Positions 1 to 11,809 of a stretch of DNA of 64,000 bases are shown in pieces. Source of the DNA: Cymbidium sinense. Taxonomy: Eukaryota; Streptophyta; Magnoliopsida; Asparagales; Orchidaceae. A program made the translations under genes and the position numbers. A model generated the notes under the pieces. That model was not told the DNA's origin, ran no database searches, and worked only from the letters and a program-made list of their open reading frames with translations. Every line of letters starts with the position of its first letter. Positions within the stretch are counted from its first letter, which is position 1. The stretch is from the NCBI GenBank assembly GCA_021442155.1, contig CM038216.1, forward strand, positions 88,942,945 through 89,006,944, in the 5' to 3' direction.

Positions 1-10
1 TACAGCTATG

Positions 11-982
11 AGATGCCACCAATGTCAGGTGTACAGTGTGGTCCTACACCAACCACCCAACATTCTACATCATACATTAGCCTCATGGCCATTTGAGGGT
101 TGGGGTACCACATAGTGGGTTCGATCGATCCTCTTTTTAAGGGTCATCAGTTCATTCTAGCTGCCACCAAGTACTTTTCCAAGTAGGCAGAGGCAATCCC
201 ACTCCGAGAGATCACAACTCAGCATGTGCTCCAATTTTTTAAGATCCATGTCATATATAGGTCCGGGGTGCCTAGACAAATTTTATTCGATAATGATACT
301 GCATTCAAGAGCACTAAAATCAATAGATTTTCTCAAACACAGCATATATTAGAGATATTCTACCATCTATTACCTAGGGGAAAATGGCTTAGTATAAGCC
401 TTCAACAAAATTCTCATCCAGATATTAAGGAAGACACTCAGTGATAACGAGCAACAGTGTCATGAGCAGTTAGTTGATGCATTGTGGGCTTACTGCACTA
501 CATATAGGACTCCAACTAATTCTACCTCATTCTCCTCAGTGTATGGATCTGAAGCTGTTCTACCATTAGAAGTCCAACTCCCATCATTAAGGATAGCCGT
601 GAGTAGTAAAATCACAATGGAGTAGAACACCAAGTTACGATTAGAAGAGCTCAAAGGTTTGGAGGAGGGACACCTCTGGGCATCCCAGAACCTCTAGTTG
701 TATAAAGCCAAAATGATTCAAGCTCATAATAAGTTGGTCCGTCCTACAATTTTTCAAGTAGGAGAGCTTATTTTAGTTCTAAAGAGACCAATTGTTGCCC
801 CTCAAAAGATGGGAGGAAAGTTTGAACCCACTTGGGAATGCCCTTTTGCCATTGAGATGACCTACCAAAAAGGATCTTATCAGCTTATAAATTGTAAGGG
901 AGAGTGCCCTATGGTTCCAATCAACGAGCTCTACCTATAGAAATACTATCCAAAAATCTTGTTTGAAAATAATTATCAATAA
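11..982 (+). pseudogene. Integrase remnant of element A
   Basis: Integrase joins retroelement cDNA to host DNA; this copy is broken. The CxxC half of the zinc-binding domain is visible as CHQC at 14-25. The core begins at about 92 with FEGWGT, but a one-base deletion relative to B and C gives an in-frame TAG at 113-115. Another stop lies at about 185. The region around the second catalytic Asp is readable as VPRQILFDNDTAFKS, with the Asp at 289-291. After a frameshifted stretch, the C-terminal domain is open at 698-940 (EPTWECPF, then GSYQLINCKGE). A TAG at 938-940 interrupts LYL-KYYP where B has Lys, and the aligned frame ends at TAA 980-982. No chromodomain is seen. Confidence 0.8.
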
Positions 983-1079
983 AATTTCTTTCATCTCAAA
1001 TTCCATCTCTTCATATTGGTTAGAAATAGCTTTGCTTGAAAATCCACCAACATGTGTTTAGGGTAGGTGTAAGGAATCC

Positions 1080-3562
1080 AAGTGGTGTCCTATCCTTTGG
1101 AAAAACAACAACAACATAAACTACACACAATCACATAAAATAAACATTTATCTTTTGTCTCAGGCTATTTTGATGTGGGATAAAGCCCCTTGTGGCACTC
1201 ACTCATTAGTTGCTCTAGATTGGGCTGATATGCTACCTTGCTAGTGTGTCACCCCAGTGGTTACTTGTCTAGTGGATGTATGTCTACAAGTTTTCTTCCT
1301 AACTTGACCATTGCAAATCTACGAATGCCTTGTTAGTTTAGTAGGCCTTATTGTGCGGCTAGTAAGCTACCTCAAGTTGACTTTTTTTAAGAGGATGTAA
1401 GCCTACATGCTTTCTTCTTGAACTAGCCATCATGCACAAACTAAGTAGAGTATATTAGAGGCTTAGGATAAGTTTCCTTGTGGCTTCTTTCCTCTTGACT
1501 ACTTCAAGCCAAGGTCTAGTCTTTACACGAGACTCCCCACTTGGTAGTTGCCCTAGGTCGGATAGCATCTATTTTGCCAATGACAAACTATCCTGATGGC
1601 AGTTTCATCTATGAAGATGTAAATCTACAAGCCTTCTTCTTAGATTGATCATTGTAAACTGACAAGCATCTTAGGTTGGTTAGTTATTCCTATGCTGACA
1701 GTGACCCACACGGTGTATATACCACTCATGGTAGATGTAAGTCTACAAGAATTCTCCTTGAGTTGACTATCGTATAATTATACACTTTCTTTTTTAAGGT
1801 CCTAGATAAATCCCCTAGTGACACCTCCCTTATGAGCACTCTATTTGAATCATGTCCTTAGCGAACCCATTTAGACACTACTCTAGTTACTCTTGTATTG
1901 GACAGTCCCCCTTTTCTAGTAGCCACCCCTATGGTTAGAGAATTTATCTTTCAGATATACAGATTCTCCCATGTTCTAGTAAATTTGAGATAGAACTAGG
2001 CTAATATAAGGCCTTTCTCAGTGTGGTCCCTCACACACCAACACGGTCCAGGAAAATATATAAATAAAATAAATATATATCTTCATTTGTGGATCCGGAG
2101 CAAAACCCCCAGTAGTACCTTTTCCCAAGCAGACATCCTATCTTTAGGGCAGTGTTAGCAAAACTCCATATAGGAATCATCTGACTACTTTTGAGTTGAA
2201 ATAAGTCCCCATGTGACACTCTCTCAATAGTCTCCTTTAGGTCAGGTTCAACTTATTGTTCCACCAACAAGTCACCCTAACGGTCATCCTTGCTTTGAAA
2301 GATGTAAGTCTATTATGCATTCTTTCCAGCATGACTGTTGCACACCGACGGGCAATCTTAAGTCATGTTTGATTTTTTGTGTTATCAATTGATCACCCTA
2401 GTGGTTCCTTGTTTAGGAAGTTGTAAGTCTATTTTTTTTGCTTGACCATGCACCAAAGGCACCCCTTAGGTTTGTTAGCTCTACCTTGATGGCTAGTAGA
2501 CCATCCTTTTGGATTTGTAAATCTAAGATAGTAACAGGCTAATTTTAGCCCCTTCTTAGTAGATCAATCATACACCGATAGGGTCCATTTAAAAAAAATA
2601 AAATTGATCTTGACTATTATGGAGTCGATATGAGTCCACAGTAGCATTTGTTCAATAGTCGCCTTAGGTCGGGTTTGATTTATTATTCTATAAACTGATC
2701 ACCCTTGTGGTTCCTTATTTAAGAAGTTGTAAATCTACAAGCTTTCTTACTAACTTGACCATTGCACATTGAAAGGCACCCCTTAGGTTGGTTAGCTCTA
2801 CCCTGCGGTCGGTAGACTATCCCTTTAGATTTGTAAATCTAAGATAGGACTAGACTAATATTAGCCCCTTCTTAGTAGATCCATCGCACACCGATAAGAT
2901 CATCTTCCCTCTAATGGAGTCAAAATTAAATCGATCCACTCATATCCCTAGTGGATACTTCACCCAAAAAAACTAAAGAAATCAATATATTAAACTTATC
3001 TTATCCCCAATGGATCTGAACTCATATCTCAAGCAGATGTGCCCTCAAAACCAAATCATATCTTCTTCCTAGTGGAGCCTCAAATCATAAGCTAACAAAT
3101 TAAATAAAATTTTCATCCCTAGACGATGTGCCACCAATTAAATCAAATCAAATTCATACCCAACAAAGCACAAATCATACCCATTCTCTAGTAGAACCCT
3201 CATGAAATCAAGCCAAATCAAGTCCTTATCCCTAGTGATAATTTGAACCTGCTTCCTTAATGGAAGGTTCATGCACTCATCCCCAACATGTTATAAATCT
3301 TAATCCCCAGGGGATCTTTTCTCCCCAAATCATATCAAACCAACTCAAAATCTTATCCTCTATGGATAACTAGGACCTGCTTCCTTAGTGGAAGGTTCAC
3401 ATGCTTGATCCCTCAAAGGATCCTTGCTTCCTCTCTTATGCCCTTGGCATAAGTTGAGTTGACTTGCACTAAGATCTTGATTCTTGCTACATCTTAGGTT
3501 TAGGGGTAAACCATTTCTGTTAGTCTTTTTATCCTTCGGACATTATTGATCATCTTGATCAA
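1080..3562 (+). repeat. 3' non-coding repeat region of element A
   Basis: There is no coding signal after the integrase end. The stretch is built of diverged copies of a few themes. One is a 'GTAAGTCTACAAG...TTTCTTC...TTGACCAT' block, seen near 1280, 1400, 1620, 1735, 2300, 2420 and 2725. Another is a 'GGATTTGTAAATCTAAGATAG...TTAGCCCCTTCTTAGTAGATC' block near 2510 and 2850. The last two long units, about 2330-2560 and 2670-2890, align nearly end to end, about 335 bp apart. Variable tandem repeats between pol and the 3' LTR are a known trait of Tat/Ogre elements. Confidence 0.7.
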
Positions 3563-3565
3563 GTG

Positions 3566-5227
3566 GATGCCTATGTGCTAGGTGAGTGCATTTTGTGTTC
3601 CAAGTGTTCAATTTCCATTGGGGAGGTTAGTTTTTCCTTGCCTTGGGCCATGGTCGAGCCAAGCTCATTGGGTCATGTTCACCACCTCCCTTGGTGCCCA
3701 TGTGGACCAATGAAAAGATTCCAAGTGGCCTTGAAAGAGACATGACCAAATTCTAAGTGAATTTGGTCATAGTATACCCTTTGACCTAAGGGAAATATGA
3801 TCATTTGACAATGATTTTGATTTGGGCAAATTTGAAATGATTCAAAAATGGGTTGGGCCAAATTTCAAGTGATTTGGAGTTCTTTTGATTTGATTTGGCT
3901 CAATTTGATTCATTTAGGTCAAATTGGGTCAAATTGGGTTAGGTTGACCAATTGGTCAAATTGGGTCAAACTATGGGTTAGGTCAAGTTCAATTTATCAT
4001 TTGGAGCCTATGGGTATCATTGGTTAGGTTCAATTCGGTTTTGGTTCATTTAGGTTTATTTGGGTAAAATCAATCAAGTTGACCAATTTGACCCATTTGA
4101 CCTAATTGGGTTAGGTCATTTGTTAGTTTAGGCTTGGTTGACCATTTGAATTAAAATGCAAGCTTTGGTTTCAATTAATTTTGATTTGGTTTGATTTCAA
4201 GTTGATTTGACCTTTTAGGTCAAGTTGGGTTTATGGTCAATTGGGCTAAGTTGCATCTAATTGGCCAATTGAAGCTTTGGTTGGATTAGAATTTGGCTCA
4301 AAAAGGTCCTTTAGGTCACTTTGGGTCAAGTGAGCCTAAATGGGTTAATTGGCTTGATCAAGGCTTTGTTCAAGTTTGGTTGAACTCACATATGGACTTA
4401 TGATGGAAATATAAATCCAATTGTAAGTGATTTGCAGTCAAATGGGTTTTGGTTCATTTGATATTTTCAAGTCAAAAGGATGAACATGGGATTGGCTTGG
4501 GTTAGTTTGATTTTGGTTAGGTTATTGTAGTTTATGTTTAAATTTGGGCATGTGATTGAAGGAGTGATTGTTTGAAGAGAAAATCCAAGGGTTTGGATTA
4601 ATCTAAGAATGATTTGGCTAAGTTTAAGGATTTGGCTTGAAAAGAGTATAAGTTGGATTTTGGTTTAATTTTGGGTTTAGTTATTTTATTTATACTTCAT
4701 TTATATTTATGAATATAAATGAAGATATAAAAGAGTTATAAGAAAATCATTTGAGTTTGGAGTGATTTGAGTTTGGTTTGGGCTAAGTCCATAAGATGAA
4801 ATTAAAGGGCTTAGGAAATATTTTGAGATTTGAATTCAATCATGGGTTTCAATCATTTGATTTGGAATTAATTCTTGATTAGGATTTTAGAATTTGTATT
4901 TGAGTTTATATTTGAATAAATCAATTGAGTTAGAATTGATTTGTGATTTGATAATATCAAATGAGTTGGAATTGATTTAATATTTGATTTGGATTGATTT
5001 GAAGGAGGGAGGCAAGGATTAGGTTCAAGCTATAGAGTAAGCAAGTCCTCTTAATACCCCTAAGACATAACAATTTCTTATATCTAACTCATATAAGTCT
5101 CTAGGGTTAGGTTAAGTGTTCACCTAATCACTATAAGTGTCTTAAGACTAAGGAACTCTTAGTGTCTAGAGGAGTCTTATATATAAGATGGAGAAGTTGA
5201 GAGCTCACTCCAAAGTGAGGTCAACAA
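3566..5227 (-). repeat. R-d: fragment of long LTR-like repeat family R
   Basis: Read on the - strand, it starts TGTTGACCTCACTTTGG at 5227 and aligns with the starts of R-b (51013) and R-c (56065). The similarity runs through a region rich in TTGACC/GGTCAA and ends near 3566, matching R-b to about 53095. It directly follows the 3' non-coding region of element B in the same orientation, so it may be the truncated start of B's 3' LTR. However, the bases just before it on that strand (GGGCCCCTTTG) are not a polypurine tract. Short ORFs at 3563-3861 are not protein-like. Confidence 0.65.
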
Positions 5228-7731
5228 AGGGGCCCAATAGGTGTGGTGTGACTGACAAGGCAAACCACACGTATTGGTGTTGATCGAGATGATCAACAAT
5301 CTCTGAACGATCACAAGCACTAATAGAAATGATCTATTCCTAAACCTAAGGTGTAGAAGGAATAGAAAGCTTTGTGCAATATGACTCTACTTATGTTAAA
5401 GACATAAGAGAGTGAAGAAGGAATCCACTAGGGATTGAGTATGTGAGCCTTCAACTAAGGGAAAAGGTTTAAGTTATCCACTAGGGATAAGAGGTTATGA
5501 AATCTATCGGGGAATTAGAATTTGTAATCCACTGGGGAAATTGGAAAGATTTGCATCTTACTAAAGAGAAGCTGGTTGATTTGATTGTTTAATTTGACTC
5601 CACTAGGGAGGTTGGTTGGAATTTTTTCAGATTTTAAATTTTAAATTTTGAAATGGACTCTATCGGTTTGCGATGGACCTCACTGAGTGGGGGCCATGTC
5701 AGTCTTGGCCTACTTCAAATTTACCAATCCAAAAAGGTAGTCTACTAACCAAATAGTAGGACTATCCAACCAAAGGGGTTGCCTTTCGGTGCGCAGCAAC
5801 TATATTAGGAAGAAAGTGTAGCAGACATACATCTTCCAAAGTAGGGATCAGTCATTGGGTTGATCTATTGGCAATGCAATGAATCAGACTTAACCTTAGG
5901 CTGACTACTGAGTGAATGCCACTAGGGGACTTAAATCAGCTCAAAGATAGTCAAAATTAATTTCATTTTAATTGAATTGCATTAGTTTTAATTTCATTTA
6001 TTTTACTTTGATGGATCCCTTCGGTTTGCGATAGATCCACCAAGAAGGGGCTAATATCAGCCTAAACCTATCTTAGATTTATTAATCCAAAGGGATAGTC
6101 TACCGGCGTGGGGTAGAACTAACCAACTAGAGGGGTGCCTTTTAGTTTACAGTGGCCGATTCAGGGAAGAAAGCTCGGGGACTCATATCTTCCTGAATAA
6201 AAGGCCACTAAGAAACACATTAGCAAGGTAACATGTCATCTTGACCTAGGGCTGCCCATTAGTTTGTGGCAGTCATGCTAGAAACAATGAGTAGTAGACT
6301 TACATCTTCTAGAGAAAAATGATCGTTGGGGAAAATTTTTTGTGGCAAAACAAATTAAACCCAACCTAAGGCTAATTATTGAGTGAGCATCAACCTGGGA
6401 ACTTATCTCAGTGTAAGAATAGTCAGGCAATTCCTATAGGGAGTTTTGCTGACACTTCCCTAAAGATAGGATGCCTGCTTGGGAAAGGGGCTGCTGGGGG
6501 CTTGAATTCCTAATCCATAAGAGAATAAATTTGTTTGTTTGGTTTGTTTATCATGGACCGTGTTGGTTTGCTAAGGATCATACTGAGAATGAGCTTATAT
6601 CAACCTAGACCTATCTTAGATTTACTGGTCCAACGGAGAATCTGTGCATCCACTGAATAAATTATTCAACCATAAGGGTGACTACTAGGAAAGGGGGACT
6701 ATCCAATCCAAGATTATCTTGGGTTTTGTCTAAATAGGGTCGTAAAGGATGTAATCCAAGTAGCGTGCCCACAGGGAAGGGGCCACTAAGGGCTTTATCC
6801 AAAACCCCTAAAGAAGTTGATGTCTATAAGTATTTAGTGGTCAACTCAAGGAGAAAGAATGAGGACTCATATCTACCAAGAGTGGTGTATTCATCGAGTG
6901 AGTCACTATCAGCATAGCGAAGATCAACCAACCTAAGTTGCTCATCAATTTGCTACAATCAACCTAGGAAAAAAGCATTAAGGACTCACATCTTCCAACA
7001 ATAGAACTGACTACTGAGATAGTCTATCTGCAGCTCGATAGGTGTTATCCAACCTAGGGAGACAATGGAGTGAATATCGCTAAGGGGACTTAAATCAACT
7101 CAAAAGTAGTCAAGAGAAAAGGAGCCATTGGGAGACTTATCATAAACCTCAAATATACTCGTTCTAGTCAGTGCATGATGGCTAGTTCAAGAAGAATGCG
7201 TGTAGGCTTACATCTTATTAAACAAAGTTAACATGAGGTATCTTATTGGTTGTGTAGCGAGATATACGAAACTAATAAGGCGCTCGTCAGTTTGCAATGG
7301 TTGAGCCAGGAAGAAAGTGTGGGAACTCACATCTGCCAGACAAGTTACCACTGGGGTGATAGACTAGTAAGCAAGCATGTCAGCCTAACTTAGAATAGCT
7401 AGTGAGTGAGTACCACAAGGGGCTTCCTCTAACATCAAAATAGCCCAAGATAAAAGATATGTGTTTGTTTATATGTTTGTGTTAGGGGAGAATAAGATGT
7501 CGCTTGAGTTTTCTTAAACCTATCCTAAAACATGCTTAAGAGATGATGAAATGGTTCCATGAATGGCAGTTATGATCTCACCAAGAAAGGATGCCGCTTG
7601 GGTTCTCTCACACCTATTCTAGTAGCACTATGATGGATTCGCAAACAAGCAAACAATGGTTCAAATGAAGAGAACATTTTGATGAATTGGAATAGAATCT
7701 TTTTTAAAGATAATTGTTTTCAAACATGATT
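5228..7731 (-). repeat. 3' non-coding repeat region of element B
   Basis: It starts right after the integrase stop and has no coding signal. A block beginning 'GGTTTGCGATGGA' or similar and containing 'TTACTAATCCAAAGGGATAGTC' recurs near 5653, 6009 and 6551. Inside are many copies of a short 'AAGAAAGTGTAG-ACTTACATCTTCC' theme. The left edge has repeated 'CACTAGGGATAAG' boxes. It is the inverted counterpart of 980-3562 and resembles 44219-46590 in element C. Confidence 0.7.
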
Positions 7732-8800
7732 TTATGGGTAGTAATTTTTCAAATAGAGCCCATTGATTGGAAGCATCGGGTGTTCCCCTTTATAATTAAT
7801 AAGTTGATAAGATCCTCCTTGGTATGCCTTCTCTATAACAAAAGGGCCTTCCCAAATGGGTTCAAACTTTCCTCCCATCATTCAACGAGGAACAATTAGT
7901 CTTCTTAGAACTAAAATAAGCTCTCCTACAAGAAATGCTCTAGGGCGGACCAGCTTGTTGTGAGCTTGAATCACCCCGGCTTCACACAACTCGAGGTTCT
8001 AGCATGTCCATAGGTGTCTCTCCTCCAAACTTCGACCTCTTCTAATCGCAACTTAGCATTTTTCTCTATAGTGGTTTTACTACACATTGCTATCCTTAGT
8101 GATGGGAGCTGAACTTCTAATGGTAGAATTTCTTCAGACCCATACACTAAGGAGAATGGGGTAGCTTGGGTTGGAGTTTTATTTATGGTGTGGTATGCCC
8201 ACAAGGATTCAACTAGCTGTTCATGCCACTTTCTCTTGTTATCACTGAGTATCTTCTTTAGTATCTTGAGAAGTGTTTTGTTGAACTTTTCTGCTATGCC
8301 ATTCACCCTAAGATCATAGATAGTGGAGTATTTCTAATCTATGCTATGTCTTCTGGAGAAGCTATTGATTTTGATGCTCTTGAATGCAGTACCATTATCG
8401 AATATTACTCATCGAGGCACCCTGAAACTATATACGATATGGTTCCTAAAAAATTGGAGCACATGCTGAGCTGTGTCCTCCCTAAGTGGGATTACCTCAG
8501 CCCACTTGGAAAAGTAATCGGTGGAAGCTAGGATGAACCGATGACCCTTGGAAGAAAATGGATCAATTAGACCCACTATGTTAGTACCCCAACACTCGAA
8601 TGGCCATGAGGCCAATGTAGGATGTAGAATGTTGGGTGGTTGATGTAGGACCACACAATGTACCTAAAATTACTAGCATCTCCTAGCTACGTCCATGCAG
8701 TCTGTGATCATGGAAGGCTAGTACTATCCTAATATATTGATATTAGCTTTCATCTTTAAACCAGATTGATGCGCTCCACATATACCTGAGTGTACATCGG
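7732..8800 (-). pseudogene. Integrase of element B (DDE-type, broken)
   Basis: The core is readable in one frame, with stops. The first catalytic position lies in WGTNIVGLIDP, where Asn (8580-8582) replaces the expected Asp. The second Asp is in VIFDNGTAF (8397-8399). The Glu is in NGIAEKFNKT (8289-8291). Spacing is 60 residues then exactly 35, as expected for a retroviral-type D,D-35-E core, and this supports the alignment. A TGA follows VPR just before the second Asp, and a TAG lies between it and the Glu. The zinc-binding end (about 8650-8800) is scrambled. The C-terminal part ends in LKNYYP and a TAA at 7732-7734. There is no chromodomain. Confidence 0.85.
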
Positions 8801-9039
8801 TCACGATCTTATGGGCTTCATGTTTGTCCAAATAGCACAACCACATTTGATCAAAAAATTGTCAGTACAAGGTGGCATCTACGAGTGCATAAGAAAGAGC
8901 TCTCTGGTTCATCTAATGGGCTTGTGATTTCTCTTGAGGTAGTTTGCCTATATTCAAGTAATTTATGAATGGTTGCCTCCAATCTAGCTCCTCATCCTTT
9001 TTGGAAAGGCAACTTACCCTACAACAGAATAGCTCTTGA

Positions 9040-9624
9040 CTAGTTTAGCATCAATAAAGGATAAGACTTATCTATTTGGACTCTTATTGGAATGAACTCA
9101 TCTTCTAGACATGCCAATTTCTTTGTGAGTTTGGCCAAAGCATCTGCTACTGCATTCTCTCCTCGAGGAACCTTGTAAATTGTGACCTCAGGGATTTGGG
9201 CCAACAGCTTCATGGTGTACTCATGGTAGTGACAAAGCTTAGGTTTTAGAACCTTATAAGACCCAACAATCTGGTTGATGACCAACTAAGAATCCCTATA
9301 GATGTTGATGTTTTTGACACACACTGTAATAGCTAACTCCAGACCAACAATCAAAGCATCATACTTGGCTTCGTTATTGGTGCATGGATTAGAGAGATAG
9401 TATGAGTATCTGATGACATCATGATTTGAAGTTAACAAGATAATTCCTACCCCTTTCTTTCCTGGAAGTGTAGATCGTGGTTCTTGTCCTTTTTGAAAGG
9501 AAGCCGCACCATCAAAATACATCTCCCAATAGTGAATGCAAGTGTCCCTTAAGTTCATGATTTGTTCAACGGGGAGGTCATCACTAAGCGGGGAATCAGC
9601 AGGAAGTGGGTGTGTTGCTAACAA
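9040..9624 (-). pseudogene. Second RNase H domain of element B
   Basis: RNase H removes RNA from the RNA-DNA hybrid during reverse transcription. The usual lead-in is present (ATHPLPADSPLSDDLP), followed by WEMYFDGAAS with the first acidic residue, NNEAKYDALIVGLELA with the Glu, IYRDS with the next Asp, and ENAVADALAKL with the last. All four acidic positions are kept. A TAG at 9286-9288 stands where Gln is normal in the DSQLV motif, so the domain is split into two open pieces. An extra RNase H after the RT-linked one is characteristic of plant Tat-lineage elements. Strand and spacing fit the RT upstream and integrase downstream. Confidence 0.85.
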
Positions 9625-9639
9625 ATCTGCTAGTGCCTA

Positions 9640-10050
9640 TCCTTTCACCACACAAAAGGGTACAAATATAATATCTAACTGTGAGAGAATCATGGACCAA
9701 TGTGCCAACCGTTCAGATAATGTCAGCTGTGTCATGAGATACTGTAGTGGATTGATTCTTGAAATCAAGTTTACCTTATGAGATAGCTTCTAATGCCATA
9801 GCTTTTGGGATGCAAAGATTAAAGCTAGGCAATTTTTTTCAATAGGTGGGTAGATTGCATCAGTAGGGATCAGATGATGGTTGAGGTAGTAGAGAGTGTT
9901 CTCCTTCCATTAGCCATTGGTTTGGGCCAATAAATTACCAAGGGAGTCATCTAATGTAGCAGTGTAGAGGATAAGTGGCTTGCCAGGGATAGGAGTTGCT
10001 AGAACTGGTGGGTTTACCAAATACTATTTGATGTCTTCAAAAGCATGTTG
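9640..10050 (-). pseudogene. RT connection and first RNase H domain of element B
   Basis: The segment follows the RT thumb and starts near FKWDDECQHAFEDIK (10024-10080). On the - strand it reads through a PPVLATP-like lead, a weakly kept LILYTAT core, then GKGKENTLYYL and a region ending in 'ALADLLATHPLP', which joins the second RNase H. Several stops interrupt it, for example after SQKLWH near 9800. It aligns well with 48380-48850 in element C. Boundaries are approximate because the frame shifts. Confidence 0.65.
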
Positions 10051-11090
10051 GCACTCATCATCCCACTTGAACTTAGCATCTTTTGACAAGTGCAAATGGG
10101 AAGTGTTATAGATTTTGAATTTGAATAGTTTCTTATTCCAGATCTTTGGACAACAAACCCAAGGAACTTCCCTGAAGCTACTCCGAATGCACACTTCAAG
10201 GAGTTCATTTTGAGGTTTAATTGCCTTAACCATTTGAAATCTACTCTCAAGTCAAAGATATAGCCTTCCTTTCCTTTTCTTTCGACTACTAGATCATCAA
10301 CATAGTATTCAACTTGATGATGAATGAGTTCATTGAAGATTTGAGTCATGGCCCGCTGGTATGTAGCACTGGAATTTTTAAGGTAGAAAGGTATGACCTT
10401 ATAATAATAGATTACGATCATGGTTCAAAAAATAGTGCTTCTTTCATCCTCAAGGGCCATCTTGATTTGGTTATACCAAGATGACCCATCCATAAAAGAG
10501 AATACTGCATGAGATGAGACAATTTTCACCATTAATTCTAGTATAGGAAGGAGAAATTCACCTTTAAGACATGCCTTATTTAAGTCCCTGAAATCGATGA
10601 ATATGTGAATTTGGCCATTCTTCTTCTTAACTTGGATGATACTGGCTAACCAGGTAGGGTATTTTTCTTCTTTGATAAAACCAACATTGATCGATTTCTT
10701 GACTTCATAAATGACTTATTGTTCGATTTCTAATCGCATGCATCTAGGAGCTTGCTTGATAGGGTTAGTGTTAGGGTCTATTACTAGTTTGTGGATTGTT
10801 ATGTCAGGAGATAACCCAGACATCTCTTCATAGCTCCATACAAAGAAATCCTTAAACTCAGTCAATATCCTAACTAAGTCATTGGTTTCTTCTTCATTAA
10901 ATAGAGAATTGATGTATGTGGGGCGTGGATCTTCTTCTATCCCAAGGTTGATTTCTCTGAGCTTGTTGATGGTTGAATTGATTTCTTCTTCAAAATTTGG
11001 AGGTGCATATTTGATTTACAGATCATCAGGATTATCTGAAGTTTCTAAACACACATTCTCATAAGAGTTATTACGGTTTGAGAAGATTCT
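10024..11090 (-). pseudogene. Reverse transcriptase of element B
   Basis: The N-terminal part (about 11090-10700) carries EEDPRPTYIN, FVWSYEEMSGLSPDITIHKL and GFIKEEKYPTWLASI, all typical of Ty3/gypsy RT in plants. The finger and palm motifs follow: VKKKNGQIHIFIDFRDLNKA near 10600, SFMDGSSWYNQIKMALED near 10480, then SATYQRAMTQIFNEL. The catalytic motif YVDD lies at 10293-10304 and is intact. LNLKMNSLKCAFGVASGKFLGF follows in the thumb region. At least one stop near 10420 and a frame change near 10230 disable it. Element C has the same motifs in the same order at 48850-49560. Confidence 0.9.
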
Positions 11091-11809
11091 ATCAGACTCC
11101 AGATGATTGGTGATATCTAAGTAGTAACCATCATCATCGACTGGACCCACTGTATCAAATCCTCATCTTGGTCTTGATTATGCATCCCTACCTTTATTAT
11201 CCCACAGCTTCTCAAAATACTCTGACCTGTGCCTGGACCATGTGTAAGGAATCAAACCTTTCTTTGCAAGATTATGAACATAAGGCGAGTACTAATCAAA
11301 AGGTAATTCCATTAAATCATTATATGAATTATCCTAAAGTCCTACATCTGCTTCTGGACTTGAGGATGATGATCTCAATAGGAATCACTTTGGCTTGACA
11401 TCTATGGAAGATCTAGGGGCTTCCCTAACTACTAAACCCTCAACATTTTGAGAAGAAAGCAGGGTTAGAGCTAAAGTTTCCAACTACTGCCTAATGGTTT
11501 TACATAATCCTAATTCAAATACATTCATGCTTTAAGTGTCACCTCCAATGAAACTCGCTGAGAGGGGTTGGCTGGTTTGCTAATCACATGAGACTCATCC
11601 TCCGAGCTGAAATCCAAGTCTATGTGAGTAGTAAGAGTACCTCTGTGAATTGGAACATAACCCCTATTTTGTTGGCCACCAACCAGGGTGTCTTCCACCT
11701 ATGGAATTGTCTCTATATGTACCTCTACCTCTACCTAGTGGAGGTCAAGTCATCTTACCCATATGTCCGAATGGTAGAACAAACTTTGGGTGGAATGTAA
11801 CTTGGAGCT

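Larger units (their letters stand above)
1..3562 (+). mobile_element. Element A: 3' part of a decayed Tat-like Ty3/gypsy retrotransposon
   Basis: The segment starts inside an integrase reading frame and continues through the end of pol into about 2.5 kb of non-coding repeats. Its order and sequence mirror element B on the opposite strand: positions 1-3562 align, inverted, with about 8690-5280. Only the 3' part lies in the window, and the upstream part may continue to the left. It stops at about 3562, after GATCATCTTGATCAAG, where the broken end of R-d begins. Assignment to the Tat lineage rests on its close relationship with B. Confidence 0.85.

Noticed and set aside
3563..3861. Two overlapping ORFs on opposite strands in R-d
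   Set aside because: Not kept in R-b, no recognisable domain; chance ORFs.
5215..5240. Polypurine tract AAGGGG beside the R-d terminus
   Set aside because: It lies on the strand opposite to the one needed for a 3' LTR of element B, so it cannot serve as its tract.
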